Source: Chamaecyparis obtusa
Lineage: Eukaryota > Streptophyta > Pinopsida > Cupressales > Cupressaceae
Assembly: GCA_027943335.1 (NCBI GenBank)
Contig: BSBK01002797.1
Location: 558,001 to 622,000 of the forward strand
Direction of reading: 5' to 3'
DNA: 64,000 nt
Shown here in pieces: positions 32,997 to 50,509 of this stretch; positions within the stretch are counted from its first letter, which is position 1, and each line of letters begins with the position of its first letter. The position numbers and the translations under genes were made by a program. The notes beneath the pieces were generated by a model, which did no database searches, was not told the origin of the DNA, and worked only from the letters and a program-made list of their open reading frames with translations.

Positions 32997-35900
32997 CCCC
33001 TCTTGATAAATGCTCACCCGATAGATTATCATATTAGAAATAAATAACCAAATAAATAAATAAGTGAAAATTTATATTATAGAATTAATCAAACAAATGA
33101 ATAACTAAAACAAAAAAAACTCTATGCTATAGTTTTACAAAATAAAATAAAAAGAGAGCATCGAGAGCTTTTATGCTCGACGAGAATTTGGATAGAGAGC
33201 AATAATGAGTGGATGCATCCTCCCTATGAAAAGGAAAAAATTGAATTAAATATTGAATGAAACCATGAAGTCTTCCATTAACATGGTACTCCTGCTTCTA
33301 AAAAGGTTGTCCTTAATTGTGGGCACAAGAGAAATTGGTAAAATAGAGATAATAAATAAGACCCACAACCTCAGTTTAAAAAGATATTTTTTAATGGAGG
33401 AAGAATGTGATAAGGAAGGTAAAAAGAGGCTTTTTAACAAATTTGATGAGTTTGATCGATAGTTGGACGATAGGTGAGGCATTGGAATCCTTCAAGAAAA
33501 GTGCCAATACCCATAGTTTTTTATTCTAGATAAGAAGGGAAAGGGTCGTGATCCCTTACAAAATGAGAAACAACATAGCAAAAATAGCATCCAAGCAAAA
33601 TAAAGTTAGTGAGGGGTCCCCAACACTAAAACCAACTAGATCACAAAAAATATACTAGATCAAATAGAACCCAGCTAATAACAAAGAATACTATCTAACC
33701 AATAAAAACTATATAACTAATAAATAGAGTACTATATACAGCTAACATTTTACTAACTACCATATTAACATACTTCATAACAATATTAACATTTAAGTAA
33801 ATACTAATAGTCCAATAAGTCTAATAGGACAATCTTCATAGTTGCTACCAAAAATGAAGTCCTATTATTTTTTAATCCCTCTCACATCTTGGTAAATTGT
33901 GATTTTAGCTAATTTATGTCATTTGCATTATAGAATGAAATTGGCTTTAGACTATGAACTGTAACTGACCATGGTGGTTGTAGAAATTAAAAATAAAATT
34001 TGGGCTTGAAAAAATCTTGTATTCAATTAAAATGGAAACACAAAAATTTACTCTAACTATGAAAATACATCCTAATATATGGACAACATCATGTAGAAAC
34101 CTTCTTAGCATAGAAGAGAGGTTTGACATTCCTTCATTTTTAGTCTAATGTTGCATCTCCCTATATAATAGATAGTCAAACCTTATTGTAAGACAAAGAT
34201 CATCATTGCAAGGCTATTAAAAATAATTAACTGGCACTAGAAACAAAAAAGTTTAGTGATGGTGTCAACCTAGGATAGAAAGGCTATTTAAAAAAATAAA
34301 ATAGTAAGTTATTGCACTTGTGTGTCTATTCTTGTCATGCTTTTTGCGTGATATTGTCCTGATTTATATATAGTTTAAGTAAGTGCTTAGTACACCATTC
34401 ACCCCTATAAAATTCTTAAAGAAAAGAAAACATAGGACAACTTAATGGAAGCTAATGATTTAAGTTACCTTGATAGTAAGTAAGGTTCCTAATTTCCATT
34501 TATTTTGTGATAACTTTTTTGCATATATATATTTTCTTTTCTCGTATTATCTCCATTCATTTGATCAAAACTCTCACAAAGGACTTTAATAGAGAACAAT
34601 GATGGTTAGCTACAAATTAATTTCACATTATGTGTGCTTCATACATTTCAAAAACTCTTCTCCCTTATTAACACTAGGCATAAAATGATTACTACTATTT
34701 TAACTAACCATATAAGGTAGTTTGATTATTGGAAGGTATTATAAGCATTGGTGCCAATAAATTTACATAAGTATTAAGGATCCTCCAAACTAGGAACAAC
34801 TCATTTAAACTCTCATAGAAAGTAAAATCTTGACTCTCCTTATGTGGTGAATAAATATTTAATATTAAATAGAGAGCTATTGCATAAATCCCTATAGTTT
34901 AAAGTATTAATTACAAATTATCCCCCTCTATTCCTATTAAGAATGGAAGTGATACCCTTAGGAAATCAGGGTGAGAGATGAAGCAAAGTAGTGACAAGCA
35001 TTCATTATCTATTGTGCCAATAATTAATTCATGGACTACTACTAGGTATTAGTCAATCTTCACCTGGCTCATAGAGGTGATGAATAGTCAAGATTGGTAC
35101 CCTAGATATTATATAAGAATGGCTATACAAGTAGTTAAATTATTGTGTGGGTAGAGGTAGAAAGAGTTAACCATTGTATCAGAGGGTACATTGGTAGTCA
35201 CTTATAGCATGGGGGTGAATGATGTCATATGTTACCCATGTTGGAAAGATGATAGCTAAATCCATCACCGAGGTCACAATGTGATGTATGTTGGAAGCTA
35301 ATTCTTCCTAAGTGGATAGATTCTTTGTCACTAGCCTATAAATGATGGTAGTCGGGATCGAATAGGTTGTGACATCCACTACTTGGAGATTATCTTTTAA
35401 ACCCATATGACCATTAAGTTAGAGGATGGACCCTTAGTAAAGTATGTGATACACCAAATCCTCTACCTAGTTGACCAATCATATTAAACCATACTTGGCA
35501 CCATCTTTACTGGTGAAAAAAATAGAAAATAGATGGGATGCATAGTGTAGTGCATAATGCGCAAACATGTATTTTCTAGTGGGATGCACTAGACTAGGAT
35601 CTGTCTGGGTCATCCTTTACCTACATACATATCATACACTTAAACTATACCAACTTTACATTAACAAGGATAAAACTATAGTGTATTATGGGATGCATTA
35701 CAGTGTTTTTGTAGTTGATCTTTCATTAAACCAATCACTTTTGAAGCCTATATCTAAGCCCTTCACAATTCATTAACAAGATATTTTGTTAAGTCTAATT
35801 AGATGGGGTGAATAAAGATATGGTTCACATGGTTTGGGTTTTTGCACCACATAAAGATGTAAAAGGGAGCTCATACAATCAAGATGATCAACTTGACCTT

Positions 35901-36060
35901 TCTATTTTATTTTCCTAGCCAGGTAACTAAATTAATGATCTTGTAAGTTATTATTTTATTACTTAGTTTTATCATCATATAAATTCAATCTTCAAATTTT
36001 GTTCAAAAATGGTTTTGGTACACTTACATATGCCTATGTACCAAAAATAAAGTTGTTGCT
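32997..36060. other. AT-rich DNA, no gene supported
   Basis: The open frames here are short and lack domains (for example 33253-33462, 35567-35776). No LTR ends or RNA genes were recognised. The right end grades into purine-rich sequence. Confidence 0.55.
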
Positions 36061-36069
36061 CTTACAGTT

Positions 36070-36702
<633 letters not shown>

Positions 36703-37328
36703 GTGCAAGATCACGAGGGGCCAAAAAGTAGTGATGTAAAAAAAATGTGTTTTCCATTTGCCTAAAAATAAAAAAATCCATGTTCATTTTATGTTTAGAC
36801 TAGGTGTCCGTGCATGTATTCATTTGTAGGGTGCTTGGAAGATGCCATGAATGAAATCATGTACAAGGCCAAAGAGAACATGGTTTAAATTAATTTTAAA
36901 TGGTATTTCTCTATTCTTTCATTCTTTTTATACAAAGGGAGAGATTTATTGAATAAGGGGAATATACAAATTAAAATGGTGGATGATGAAAATTAGAGGT
37001 TGCCAGCACAAATTTGGACACATGTATAAGACGTGCACTTTTTTGATGCAATTTTATTAGTTTATCGAGAATAATTTGTGCAGAAAATTTAAGTTTAATG
37101 AATGTTGAAGAAGAAAGAATTCCAAAGCCGGTATTGGATTTCTTAACCTACCTATAGAGAAGAGACCCTATCTAAATATTTCACACAACTAGGGAGATTT
37201 TTTCTTACATGGAGAACCTACTACAATAAGGGTATATGAAACCTCTATCACCCCACATGTTTTTCCAAGAGTTTTACAATTGAGAGTAGCTTTCCTGGAG
37301 GTCACGTAGCAGTTGAAAAGAGACTAGA

Positions 37329-38787
37329 GTGGATTATTCAATTTTAGAAAAATCATTTAAATCTTTTCTTTTCCCTACTCGGTACAAGTTTTCAGACTGT
37401 CATGTCACAAACAAAGACTCATTAGAGAAAATATTTGGGCATTTGAGTAGATATATAATTAATTATGAGAAAGATAGACAATATGATATTGAAGGGCTTG
37501 TACACTCATTAGTTCCATACTACAATCTTTAATGTAGGATAGAAGAAGATATTATATGAAATTTGTCCAAGAATTGAAACTATCACTGATAAAAGGAGAA
37601 GATGGAATAATATTATGAAAGCTATTGAGTCGAGGAGAGAAAGAGATAGAGACATTCCTAGTTTTTTCGATAATGAGCAAGACTATTGTAAAAAAAATAA
37701 TTATATGAATATAACAACTAAGGAATTGTTGAAGAAAGAGATAGCAAAAAAAGGGGTAAAGAACCTATGGTTTCAAAGGATACATCGTCCAAAAAGAAAA
37801 AAAAATGTTGCAATAACTAGGAAAGGAAATTTCATTAAAAATCAAGGATGTGGAAGAGGAAGAAATGAAATAGAAATCACCACCTCTTCGCCATTGACTT
37901 AGAATTCTACATCTCCACCCTCTTCTCCATAGGATAATGTTCAAAGGGTTATAGTCCTAGTTAGGCCACATGACATGTCACTAGAGGCATTAAAAGTTAT
38001 AGAGGATCCAACTAGTGATGCAAGAACTTTGATCAGTTCACACATTATTGATGAAGGAGAAAATTATTAAAGATTAGGAAGTTTAAGGATTTAATTATGA
38101 TTTTCAAAAAAGATGAGTTTCAAAATGAGCTCGAGGAGGAGAAAACATCCAAGAAATATAGATGAAAGCCTTAAGAAAAAAATGATCTTAAGATTGAACG
38201 TATGCCAATTGAAGAGGCTAAACAATTGGTCAAATGTTTAGGAATATTGTTTCTACCATGTTGGGATATAGGAACAATAATGATATTCCATATTTCTAGA
38301 GGTGAAGACAAGCCCGTATTTCAAAGTGAATAGAAATTTGAGAAAGAATTAAAAAAATTATCCTTCAATTTAAAGTATGATATTTGGTCAGTATGGGTTT
38401 TTTCCCCACATACAAAGAAACCTAACCTTTTAAAAAATTATGATGAATTTAAAGGAGTTTCTATGGTAAGGGCATTGACAGACACTTTAGAAAGAAAAGC
38501 AACAAAAATGGTATTTCATCCTACATAATTTAATGTAGCGACCATGAATAAGGTGCTGGATAAATATGAAGAGTTGAATAAAAAGTACATGCAACTTGTG
38601 ATTGAAAAATAATATTTGACCTCTCGAATTAAAGAGTTGAAATAAAATCTTGAAGGAGAAGAAAGTGCAAAGGAATTGGTTACACATTTAGTGATATAAA
38701 AAATAGTTGCTCACAAATTATCAAGAATTGTACTGAAACTTGGTGATGCTCATAAAGCATAGAGTGATATATGGTGAATGCAAGAGT
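37329..38787 (+). pseudogene. Decayed protein-coding gene, family unknown
   Basis: Three blocks on the plus strand keep protein-like composition. Block A (frame 3, 37329-37532) reads SDCHVTNKDSLEKIFGHLSR. Block B (frame 1, about 37543-38060) is very basic (KRRRWNN, HRPKRKKNVAITRKGN, GCGRGRNE). Block C (about 38080-38787) holds MPIEEAKQLVKCLGILFLP and YDIWSVWVFSPHTKKPN, then ends in a coiled-coil-like part (LDKYEELNKKYMQLVIEK). Blocks are joined by frameshifts near 37540 and 38075. In block C about seven of nine stops are TAA or TAG, many at places where Gln would fit. No known domain was recognised; a lost host gene or an element-encoded protein are both possible. Confidence 0.55.
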
Positions 38788-38796
38788 AAAACATGA

Positions 38797-43355
<4,559 letters not shown>

Positions 43356-44280
43356 TATATAAAAATTATCTTCACCAAAATGTAATGTATATATGTGTAA
43401 TGTTTGAAAATGGATTAAAGTTATATATAGGATTGGGGAAGGTAAGATCTTCTTCTTAACCCCAAATTCCCAAAGGAAAGATACAAATTGATTAACCACA
43501 AGAAGATGGTCAATGCATAAATGAATCAATCGATGGAGAATATGAAGAAAGGAGAAAACCTTATATTCCATTATGGAAGGAAGTATTGAAAATCTTAATT
43601 GAATTGAATACAAATACGAACCTCAAAATATGACAGATCTGGAAAATGCTATTTTCTGGTGTATGTACTCAGTTTTGGAAAATTCTGTAACCTAATCTAG
43701 CCTGGAAACACAGAGACAGAGAAAACCCAAAAACCTTCTTCTTTTCTGAGAAATGTCGATCTTGACCCAAATACAGGGGTACAATGGTGCCCCTTTATGT
43801 TGACCTTGACCTGCACTGCTCCGACGAAAATTCTATTTGCGAATCCTGAAAGTTTATCGAAAAGGGTGTCCAGATCTGCATTATAATTTGTTGTTCCGAA
43901 CTTGTTCCTGCAAGAAAAATGGTTTTGTTTGTTGGGGGGGGGGATGGGTTTGCCTTGGTCAAACCCTAATTTAGAAATTAATTTAGAAATTGAATTGAAA
44001 TAGCTATAATAGACAAAGCAAATGAAACAATTCACCTTGCCTATGTTGAAACCCTTGTGGAGGATTTGAATCCTTGAATCCACAAGTATGGATGGTCCAA
44101 ATGAATGTAGAATTGGATGTAGGATGTCTCATATAAATTGTCTTTAGATCTTCAACACCAATCTTGAATGCATCTTGGAATAGGAAGTAGCTTGAATGAA
44201 TGTGGATGGAGAAATCTTCAACAAGAGGGCTCCATAGAGATTGAATCCTTCAATGACTACCAATGGATCTCCTTGATGAA

Positions 44281-44362
44281 TTGGATCTTGAATGCTTGAA
44301 TGCCTGAAGATGAACGAATGCTTGAATTCTTGAAGATGAATGAATTCTTGAATGCTTTCCTT
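44281..44362. repeat. GAATGCTTGAA minisatellite
   Basis: Variants of CTTGAATGCTTGAATGCC and CTTGAAGATGAATGAATT follow one another with a period near 27 bases, about three copies. Confidence 0.7.
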
Positions 44363-44486
44363 CTCCTTCTTGCTTTCCTGATTTTTCTTTCTTGAGAGTT
44401 TATGATTTTTGATGGATGTTTGATTGAAAGGGATGTGTGTGAAAGATGATTGTGAAAAGATGGATTGAAATGAGAGAGGAAGGCTT

Positions 44487-44496
44487 CCTTTTATAC
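44487..44496 (-). promoter_or_regulatory. TATA box of the 43.4-45.0 kb LTR
   Basis: The minus strand reads GTATAAAAGG, a near-consensus TATA box, correctly oriented for the minus-strand LTR. Confidence 0.6.
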
Positions 44497-44700
44497 TAGT
44501 CTAGGGCAAAAAATTCTAGAGAGGCCTACATAGGAAAATTAAATTCTCATTTAAGCATTAACCCCTAAAAATGGACCTAAATTAAATATAATTTAGGAGT
44601 TTACTGTTCCGAAGCCCGAAACAACCGACCCAAAAGCGGGAAATAAATATTTCTGAAACCTGACATTCGAAAAGTTTGGGATCTTTTATTTTGGACCTTG

Positions 44701-44764
44701 GGTCAAGGTCAAGGTTGAACTTGACCTAGGTTAGGGTTGAGGTGGACCTTGACCTCAAGGTCAA
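44701..44764. promoter_or_regulatory. Cluster of five W-box cores (TTGACC)
   Basis: TTGACC or its complement occurs at 44701-44706, 44707-44712, 44721-44726, 44749-44754 and 44759-44764. Two of them form a near-perfect palindrome (CTTGACCT-CA-AGGTCAAG). TTGAC(C/T) is the core bound by plant WRKY factors. The cluster lies about 205-270 bases upstream of the TATA box, in the U3 part of the putative LTR. Confidence 0.55.
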
Positions 44765-44950
44765 GAATCTCAGGGTTTCAGGTCAGGATGCTAGAATAAT
44801 GCAGAAAAGAAGTGGAAAATGGGGCAGAACAGGGGAAAAATCCAGGTCCAATTCAAAGACCCATTCAAGGCATTTGACATGACTTCAAACCACTTACTTA
44901 GAGGGCTAAACTAGTCCTAAATGGAAATGCTTCTATTTTTTGACAATACA

Positions 44951-44968
44951 TTTAGCCCCCAGTTTAGC
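44951..44968 (-). other. Polypurine tract before the LTR
   Basis: On the minus strand TGCTAAACTGGGGGCTAAA runs directly up to the LTR start, as a plus-strand primer should. Confidence 0.5.
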
Positions 44969-45668
44969 AAGAGTATGGACTCGATGCAAACTCTCGGTAG
45001 AGGAGATCATAAAGAAAAATACAATTTTATTAAAATCAAAGGGACAAAGGAGTACTTAAGCCCCTAGGGACTCAAGTGTTTGTCAACTCCAATATTACAA
45101 TAAGAGAGACATCTCTAGAAAAAGAGAGAAGAGGGTGTGATTACCTCACCCAATGAGAACTTATGTCCCATTGTGAACCACACAAGGAAATAGTGAAATT
45201 GGAAAGATGGAGTTGAACCACCTAGTGAATGTGGCTACTCACTAGTCAACCCATTAAGGATTCACCCTTAGGAATATTCTATTCCAAAAGAGAAAAGCCA
45301 AAATAAAGGAGAGAGCCAGTCTTAAGGACACCTTCGACATTAAGGGATCAAAAACTTTAAAAATTGAAACTAGAGGGATCAAGAGATCTTATAAGATAAA
45401 AATCCATGATTTAAGGTTTAGTCACTAATCCATAAAGGGAGAAAAGATCCTTGAAAAAATATATATATTGAAAGTACACGTGTGCAAAAAGTGAGCAGAG
45501 TGTATGCCTCCATGTTAAAGTCATTGCTAACACTTTAACAGGAGTAATGGCTTGAATGGAAACATAAACAACTCCATTGATTACATTTCCACTACAAGAT
45601 GCCCCCAAGCAAAGACAAATCAAGGAAAATACCACATAAACATACAGGGAACACAAAAGGGATCTACC
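44969..45668. other. Unassigned DNA between two LTR candidates
   Basis: No gene was recognised; the minus-strand frame 45411-45710 lacks domains. It may be the 3' untranslated part of the element whose LTR lies at 43381-44950. A further TTGGGGGCA-type purine run on the minus strand lies near 45600. Confidence 0.4.
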
Positions 45669-46883
45669 TGTTGTGTGTGTGAATTTTGTACCTAGCTGTA
45701 GACACAACACTTCAGTAAAATATTAGAGGTTAGATTAAAATCAAAATCGTGCAGTGAAATAGAAACTAATCTAACCAGGTGATTTACTGCCTTCTAATAG
45801 ATGTGAGATTCTCAGATTGGACCGAGATCAGTGACCTTGACAACACCTAAATGAAAGATTTGAATGCAAAATCTAGATATGAGATGAATGCAAATTAATC
45901 TATCTTTTTGGATTTTCTATGCAATAAGATGAAAAATGATATGAAATCTAATCTATATGAAAAATTGATATGCAAAATAAGCTCCAATGATATGCTAATA
46001 AGAATGATCTCACAAAAGTTGTTGATTCGCAAAGAAGCTTCAATTCTTCAGATACCAATTCGCCAACATAAGTTTGCAAAATTCTGAGATGATTTGTGAA
46101 GAGCTGAAGCCTTAATTTATAGAAATCCAGGGCTTTGGGGATGCATGAAAAAAACCATAAATCACTCTAGTTAATTTTTGAGTCAACAAGGAATTAAAGA
46201 TAGTTAACTCATAAAAAATCATGCAAAAATAGCTTTTTGATTTAAATCAGAAGTTGAGATTAGCTTTTAACTCAAAATAGAGTTGAGTTTATTTTTAAAA
46301 CAACTTGAATTGATTTTCTGATTTATAGTTTAACTATTTTTTGGATGTGCATAATTAATTATGAATTAATTTAAATAAATAAAGTAATTTATCCTCAACT
46401 TAACTGATTTTAAAAATAAAACAATTGATTTATGGGTTAATCAATTATTAAATCAAACTTTTATTCAAAAACTATATTATTAATTTTGACAATTGACATT
46501 AATTCATTACATAAGAATTTAATCAATTAGTCATAGGATATTTGATTCATTGTCAAAATTTAATACAATTTAGGAATAAATATAATTAAATCTAATTAAA
46601 TAATTAAGTGGTAGTATTAAATCTAATTAATTAAATATTAAGAATATTCAATTAATCAAACTTTAGGATAAATAGGATTTATCACCAAATAACCATTAAA
46701 TTAAAGATAATTAAGATGAATAGGAATATTACTAGGAATATTCCCCTGATGCAGAATTTAGGATAATCAATTAAGATTCGATGATGTGCCGATGTGCCTT
46801 AGGTTAGGACTTTGATGTCGATTTCATTCAATGTGTCGATATAGAAGGTTAATGAACTTATAGCCCATTTTTAGGGTATTACA
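45669..46883 (-). mobile_element. Minus-strand LTR candidate, possible 3' LTR of the Tat element
   Basis: On the minus strand it starts TGTAATACCCTAAAAATGGG directly after a polypurine tract. The AT-rich first half and a minus-strand TATA box (CTATAAATTAAGG near 46117) match the layout of the LTR at 3492-4696. The left end at TGTTGTGTGTG is chosen by length and is uncertain. Flanking bases do not match as a solo-LTR duplication would, so it is more likely the 3' LTR of the gypsy element to its right, although the 5' partner is not visible. Confidence 0.5.
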
Positions 46884-46899
46884 TTTTGCCCCTCTTTGA
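46884..46899 (-). other. Polypurine tract before the LTR
   Basis: On the minus strand TCAAAGAGGGGCAAAA directly precedes the TG of the LTR, a standard gypsy plus-strand primer. Confidence 0.65.
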
Positions 46900-49142
46900 A
46901 TTGCTGTGCGAAGCGCAGTGGTTCAAAGATAGTCTGTGTATGATGTTGAAATTGATGTTTGAAATTGATATTGATATGAGACAAAAATTGATTTGAAATT
47001 GATATGAAGATAATAGGTCCTGAATGACCAAAGATAATGTTAACTATAACAGCAATGAACCAATGATTGCGAAAAAGTGTCAAAACACCCAATTCTGAAC
47101 CTTATGATTGCGAATAAGTGAGTGACCGATTCCAGACCTGATTGTTGATAAGAATCACATTGGTATCACATCAGAACCCTTCAGTTATGAAGAGCCAAGG
47201 AAATAACACTAATGAACCAATGGTTACGAAAAACTGATATAGTTTACAAGATTAAGAGAATGCCAGATTGATATGGATCTCGATGAATCTGATATGCCCC
47301 GAGCGATGATTGATTTTCCCCAAACGATGAGGTCTTTTTGATGAATTAGCAACTAGACGTGGTTGTTATCTTTATTATTGAGGAAAGATATGATTTTAGA
47401 TTTAGATTATAGACTTTGAATGATATGTAATACCATGCCCCCTTCGGGATAAAAATTGAAATCTGACAAGGAAAGTCTGTGTTGATAGTTTAGAAGCATG
47501 TTAATTGATTTGAGAAATGGTTATTCCCATTCGAGAACATGTTAAGTTGAATACTAGATTTCTGTGATGATAGAAGGTTGATTATGCAAGTAGTTTACAA
47601 TATAAATGATCTCAAATTTTGATTTTGATCTCGAAAAAGGATTCTACTTGCTATTTCGTTGGAGGAACCTTCCTGTGAGATTCAGCTCTTGTTAGATTTG
47701 AAGAATCGTTTAAGCATTGAAGTTAAGCCAACCATTGTGAGATCATGCTAACATGCAAAATGCAAAGAGACATATAGAATGAGATGCAACCTAAGACCTA
47801 GGACCTAGTCACTGATCATGTGTCAGTCATTCTCATCATTGAATTTTTAGGTAACCGGATAAATCAATACAATGCCCACTAGTTATGAAACCATAGACAT
47901 ATGAATATCAACTTGTATGCACAAGAATCAATAGAACACCCACTGGTTAGGTAACCATGGACATATGAATATTGATTTTATGTTCAGAATGTCGGATTAG
48001 ATATAAGCACCAAGGCACAAACGTCAGGATGACTTGCATATCATGTCCATTTTGATATAGAAATTTGTATAAGCATCAAAACATAGATGTCATGATGACC
48101 AAAATATGCCTTGCATTACAAACACATCAAGCAGTCAAGAGATCATTCTAAATCCAATGTGAATTACCCTTAGTGACCCTTTATCATTCACATCCTTAGG
48201 TAAGATCACGTTTCACAATAAGAGAAAGAACTCACTCAAAAAAGACAATAGTTAGATAAAACTTCTTTGAATTTTTTGGGTATCAATGGTCAAGGTACGC
48301 ATGGCCATCCAATTCGAGATAGAGGCTCTTACAGACAGACACCATTTCAATTCAAAATTTCCAAAGTTGTGAGATTTTCACATACAACCAGAAGATAAAG
48401 AAAAGATTATGCCCCCAGTCATCACTCTCTAAATTCTGTAAAGGACATCATCGAAGAGCTCGAAGGACACAATATGCAAAAATCTCAATGTGAATCAGTA
48501 AGCATACAAGGAGATAAAAGCATGTAAAAAGAATAGGTTGTTTTCAGTTTATGTTTCATTGCGTTGTTGTAGATGCAAAATCCTTTCTGGAGAGGAGACT
48601 GACTGACTGACTTGGATAAAGATTCAAAACACCTTGACTAGATATGATACATCTAAGATACATTGGAGGCCATAGGATATGACTTTGATTGCCCCCAAGT
48701 TTGAATCATTGATAGGATACAGACAATTGAACCGATTGGTGTACAGACTGACTTATTGAAAATAGGAAAGCAGGAACAAATCGGGAGATATGTACAAACT
48801 AAAGCAAGACTAAAAGCTGGGAAAGACCAAGATTGCACTGATAAATGGAGAATTTTGAAACAAGTGGCACCCATTTGCTGGGTTTTCACCATCTTGGCAG
48901 AGATTCTATTTTTGCTACCAAGGCGTCTATTTCTAGGTTTTCACCAAGGCACTTTTTTCTTTTTCTCATTTTTTTTTGTATTTTTCATTTTTCTAATTTT
49001 TTTTGTACTTTTGATATTTTTAAATTTTTTTGTGATTCATCAAGGTGCCTATTGCTAGGTTTTCACCGAGATGTTCATTTTTTTAGGACTTTTTAAGATT
49101 TTTAAGATTTTTTTTAGGACACTTTACCATACACTGAATGCC
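46900..49142 (-). mobile_element. Long 3' untranslated region of the Tat-type element
   Basis: Between the integrase stop and the polypurine tract lie about 2.2 kb without convincing coding sequence, which is common in Tat and Athila elements. The part next to the integrase (about 48880-49090) is T-rich on the plus strand and holds three copies of GGTTTTCACC at 48881, 48936 and 49058. Several TGCCCCCA-type words (purine tracts on the minus strand) occur near 48410 and 48690. Assignment to the element is by position. Confidence 0.45.
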
Positions 49143-50509
49143 TTAGGCATAGAATTTCTTCAGATGGAGAATGTTGATTGGTTCTCAGAGCTGTTCTCCT
49201 TCAGTCATTGAGAGTTGATAGGCACCAGAGCTAAAAGTAGTAGTGATAACAAAGGGACCCAGCTAGTTGGGTTCAAACTTCCCCTTGCGTTCTCGATGTG
49301 ATTGATTTTTAGGATTCTCTCTCAAGACTAGATCACTAGCCTAAAATTCTCTGTGTTTGACTTTCTTGTTGTAACCTCTAGACATTCTCTTCTGATATAC
49401 TCTAAGATGATCATACGTTGCTTGTCTATGCTCATCTAGTAGTTCAAGCTCTTGCAACCTAGACACTCTATATTCATCATCAGTTACTAGACCATGCATT
49501 CTAATTCTTAGTGATGGGATTTCAACCTAAATAGGTAGTACTACTTCAGACCCATAAACTAAAGTGAAAGGTGTAGCCCCAATGGGTGTTCTGATACTTG
49601 TTTTGTAGGCCCAAAGAGCTAGATTGATCATGAGATGCCAGTCTCTTCCTATTTTATTAACTATACGGTGTAAGATTTTCAATAGGTTCTTATTAGAAGC
49701 CTTTGCTTGGCCATTCCCTTGAGGATAGTAGATAGATGAACAATGCTGTGTAATCTTGAATTTGGCACATAAATCATCTAGATCTTTGTTCTTGAATTGT
49801 CCACCATTATCTATGATTATGGAATGAGGTATCCCATATCTGCATATGATATAGTTCAATATGAACATAGATATTTATTTTCCAGTTGCTTGTGTCAAAG
49901 GGACTGCTTCTACCCATTTTGTAAAATAATCTATAGTTGTGATTATATGGGTATGTCCATTAGAAGAATGAGGATGTATAGCTCCTATAAGATCAAAGGC
50001 CCATTGATGAAAATTCCATTGTGTAGTAAAGGGAATTAGATCTCTCCCTGAAGCATGATAAAGTTGCCATGCACTTGGAACTTTTGACAATTCTTAGCAA
50101 ACTTGATAGACTCTTTCTCCATTTTAGGCCAATAGTACCTAGCCCTAATAAGTTTTTGAGCTAGTATTAAACCATGCGAGTGTGACCCACAAATACCATC
50201 ATGGAATTCCTCTAATGCATGTTGAGACTCTTCCCATTCTAAACATCTAAGTAGCGTACCATCTAGACCTTGTTTGTATAGATCATGACCAATGATGAAA
50301 TATCAAGAGGCATTATAGACAAGGTATCTCTTTTCATGACGGTTGAAGGTATCGGGAATAATTTGGTCTTGGAGATAGGAGAATAGGTTTTTATATCTGG
50401 ATGAATCATGACCAACAATAGTGCAGATCATGCAGGTTTTAGGGGAATCATATGTAGGATAAGACAATGCTTCCACCAGGAACTCATAGCATAGCTCATG
50501 TTCAAGCTA
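49143..50509 (-). pseudogene. Gypsy integrase (catalytic Glu changed)
   Basis: This inserts element DNA. The N-terminal HHCC zinc region appears at about 50200-50070 (HDGICGSH, YYWPKMEKE, NCQKFQ) and its last Cys is Phe. The core has WAFDLIGAIH and TTIDYFTKWVEA (about 50010-49910), then IIIDNGGQFKN. The third catalytic position, usually GNGQAEA, reads GNGQAKA, so Glu has become Lys. The C-terminal part includes YKTSIRTPIGATPF and GSEVVLP and ends LKKFYA at TAA 49143-49145, the typical end of Tat and Athila integrases without a chromodomain. Several frameshifts and stops are present. Confidence 0.85.

Larger units (their letters stand above)
43381..44950 (-). mobile_element. Minus-strand LTR candidate with strong TATA box
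   Basis: On the minus strand it begins TGTATTGTCAAAAAATAG, immediately after a polypurine tract, and ends CATTACA, giving TG...CA ends and a length of 1570 bp. A clean minus-strand TATA box lies about 450 bases from the start. The sequence after its end reads TTTTGGTGAAGA, which resembles a primer site, so whether it is a 3' LTR, a 5' LTR or a recombinant is unclear. The ORF at 43697-44083 on the minus strand has no recognised domain. A partner LTR was not found in the window. Confidence 0.45.

Noticed and set aside
37329..38787. Alternative genetic code (TAA/TAG read as Gln)
   Set aside because: The surroundings are plant nuclear repeats, frameshifts also break the gene, and C-to-T decay gives the same pattern.
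43697..44083. 128-codon minus-strand ORF as a gene
   Set aside because: It opens with GTG, has no recognised domain and lies within the putative LTR.
48756..49096. Two overlapping Phe-rich plus-strand ORFs
   Set aside because: They arise from T-rich DNA in the 3' untranslated part of the gypsy element.
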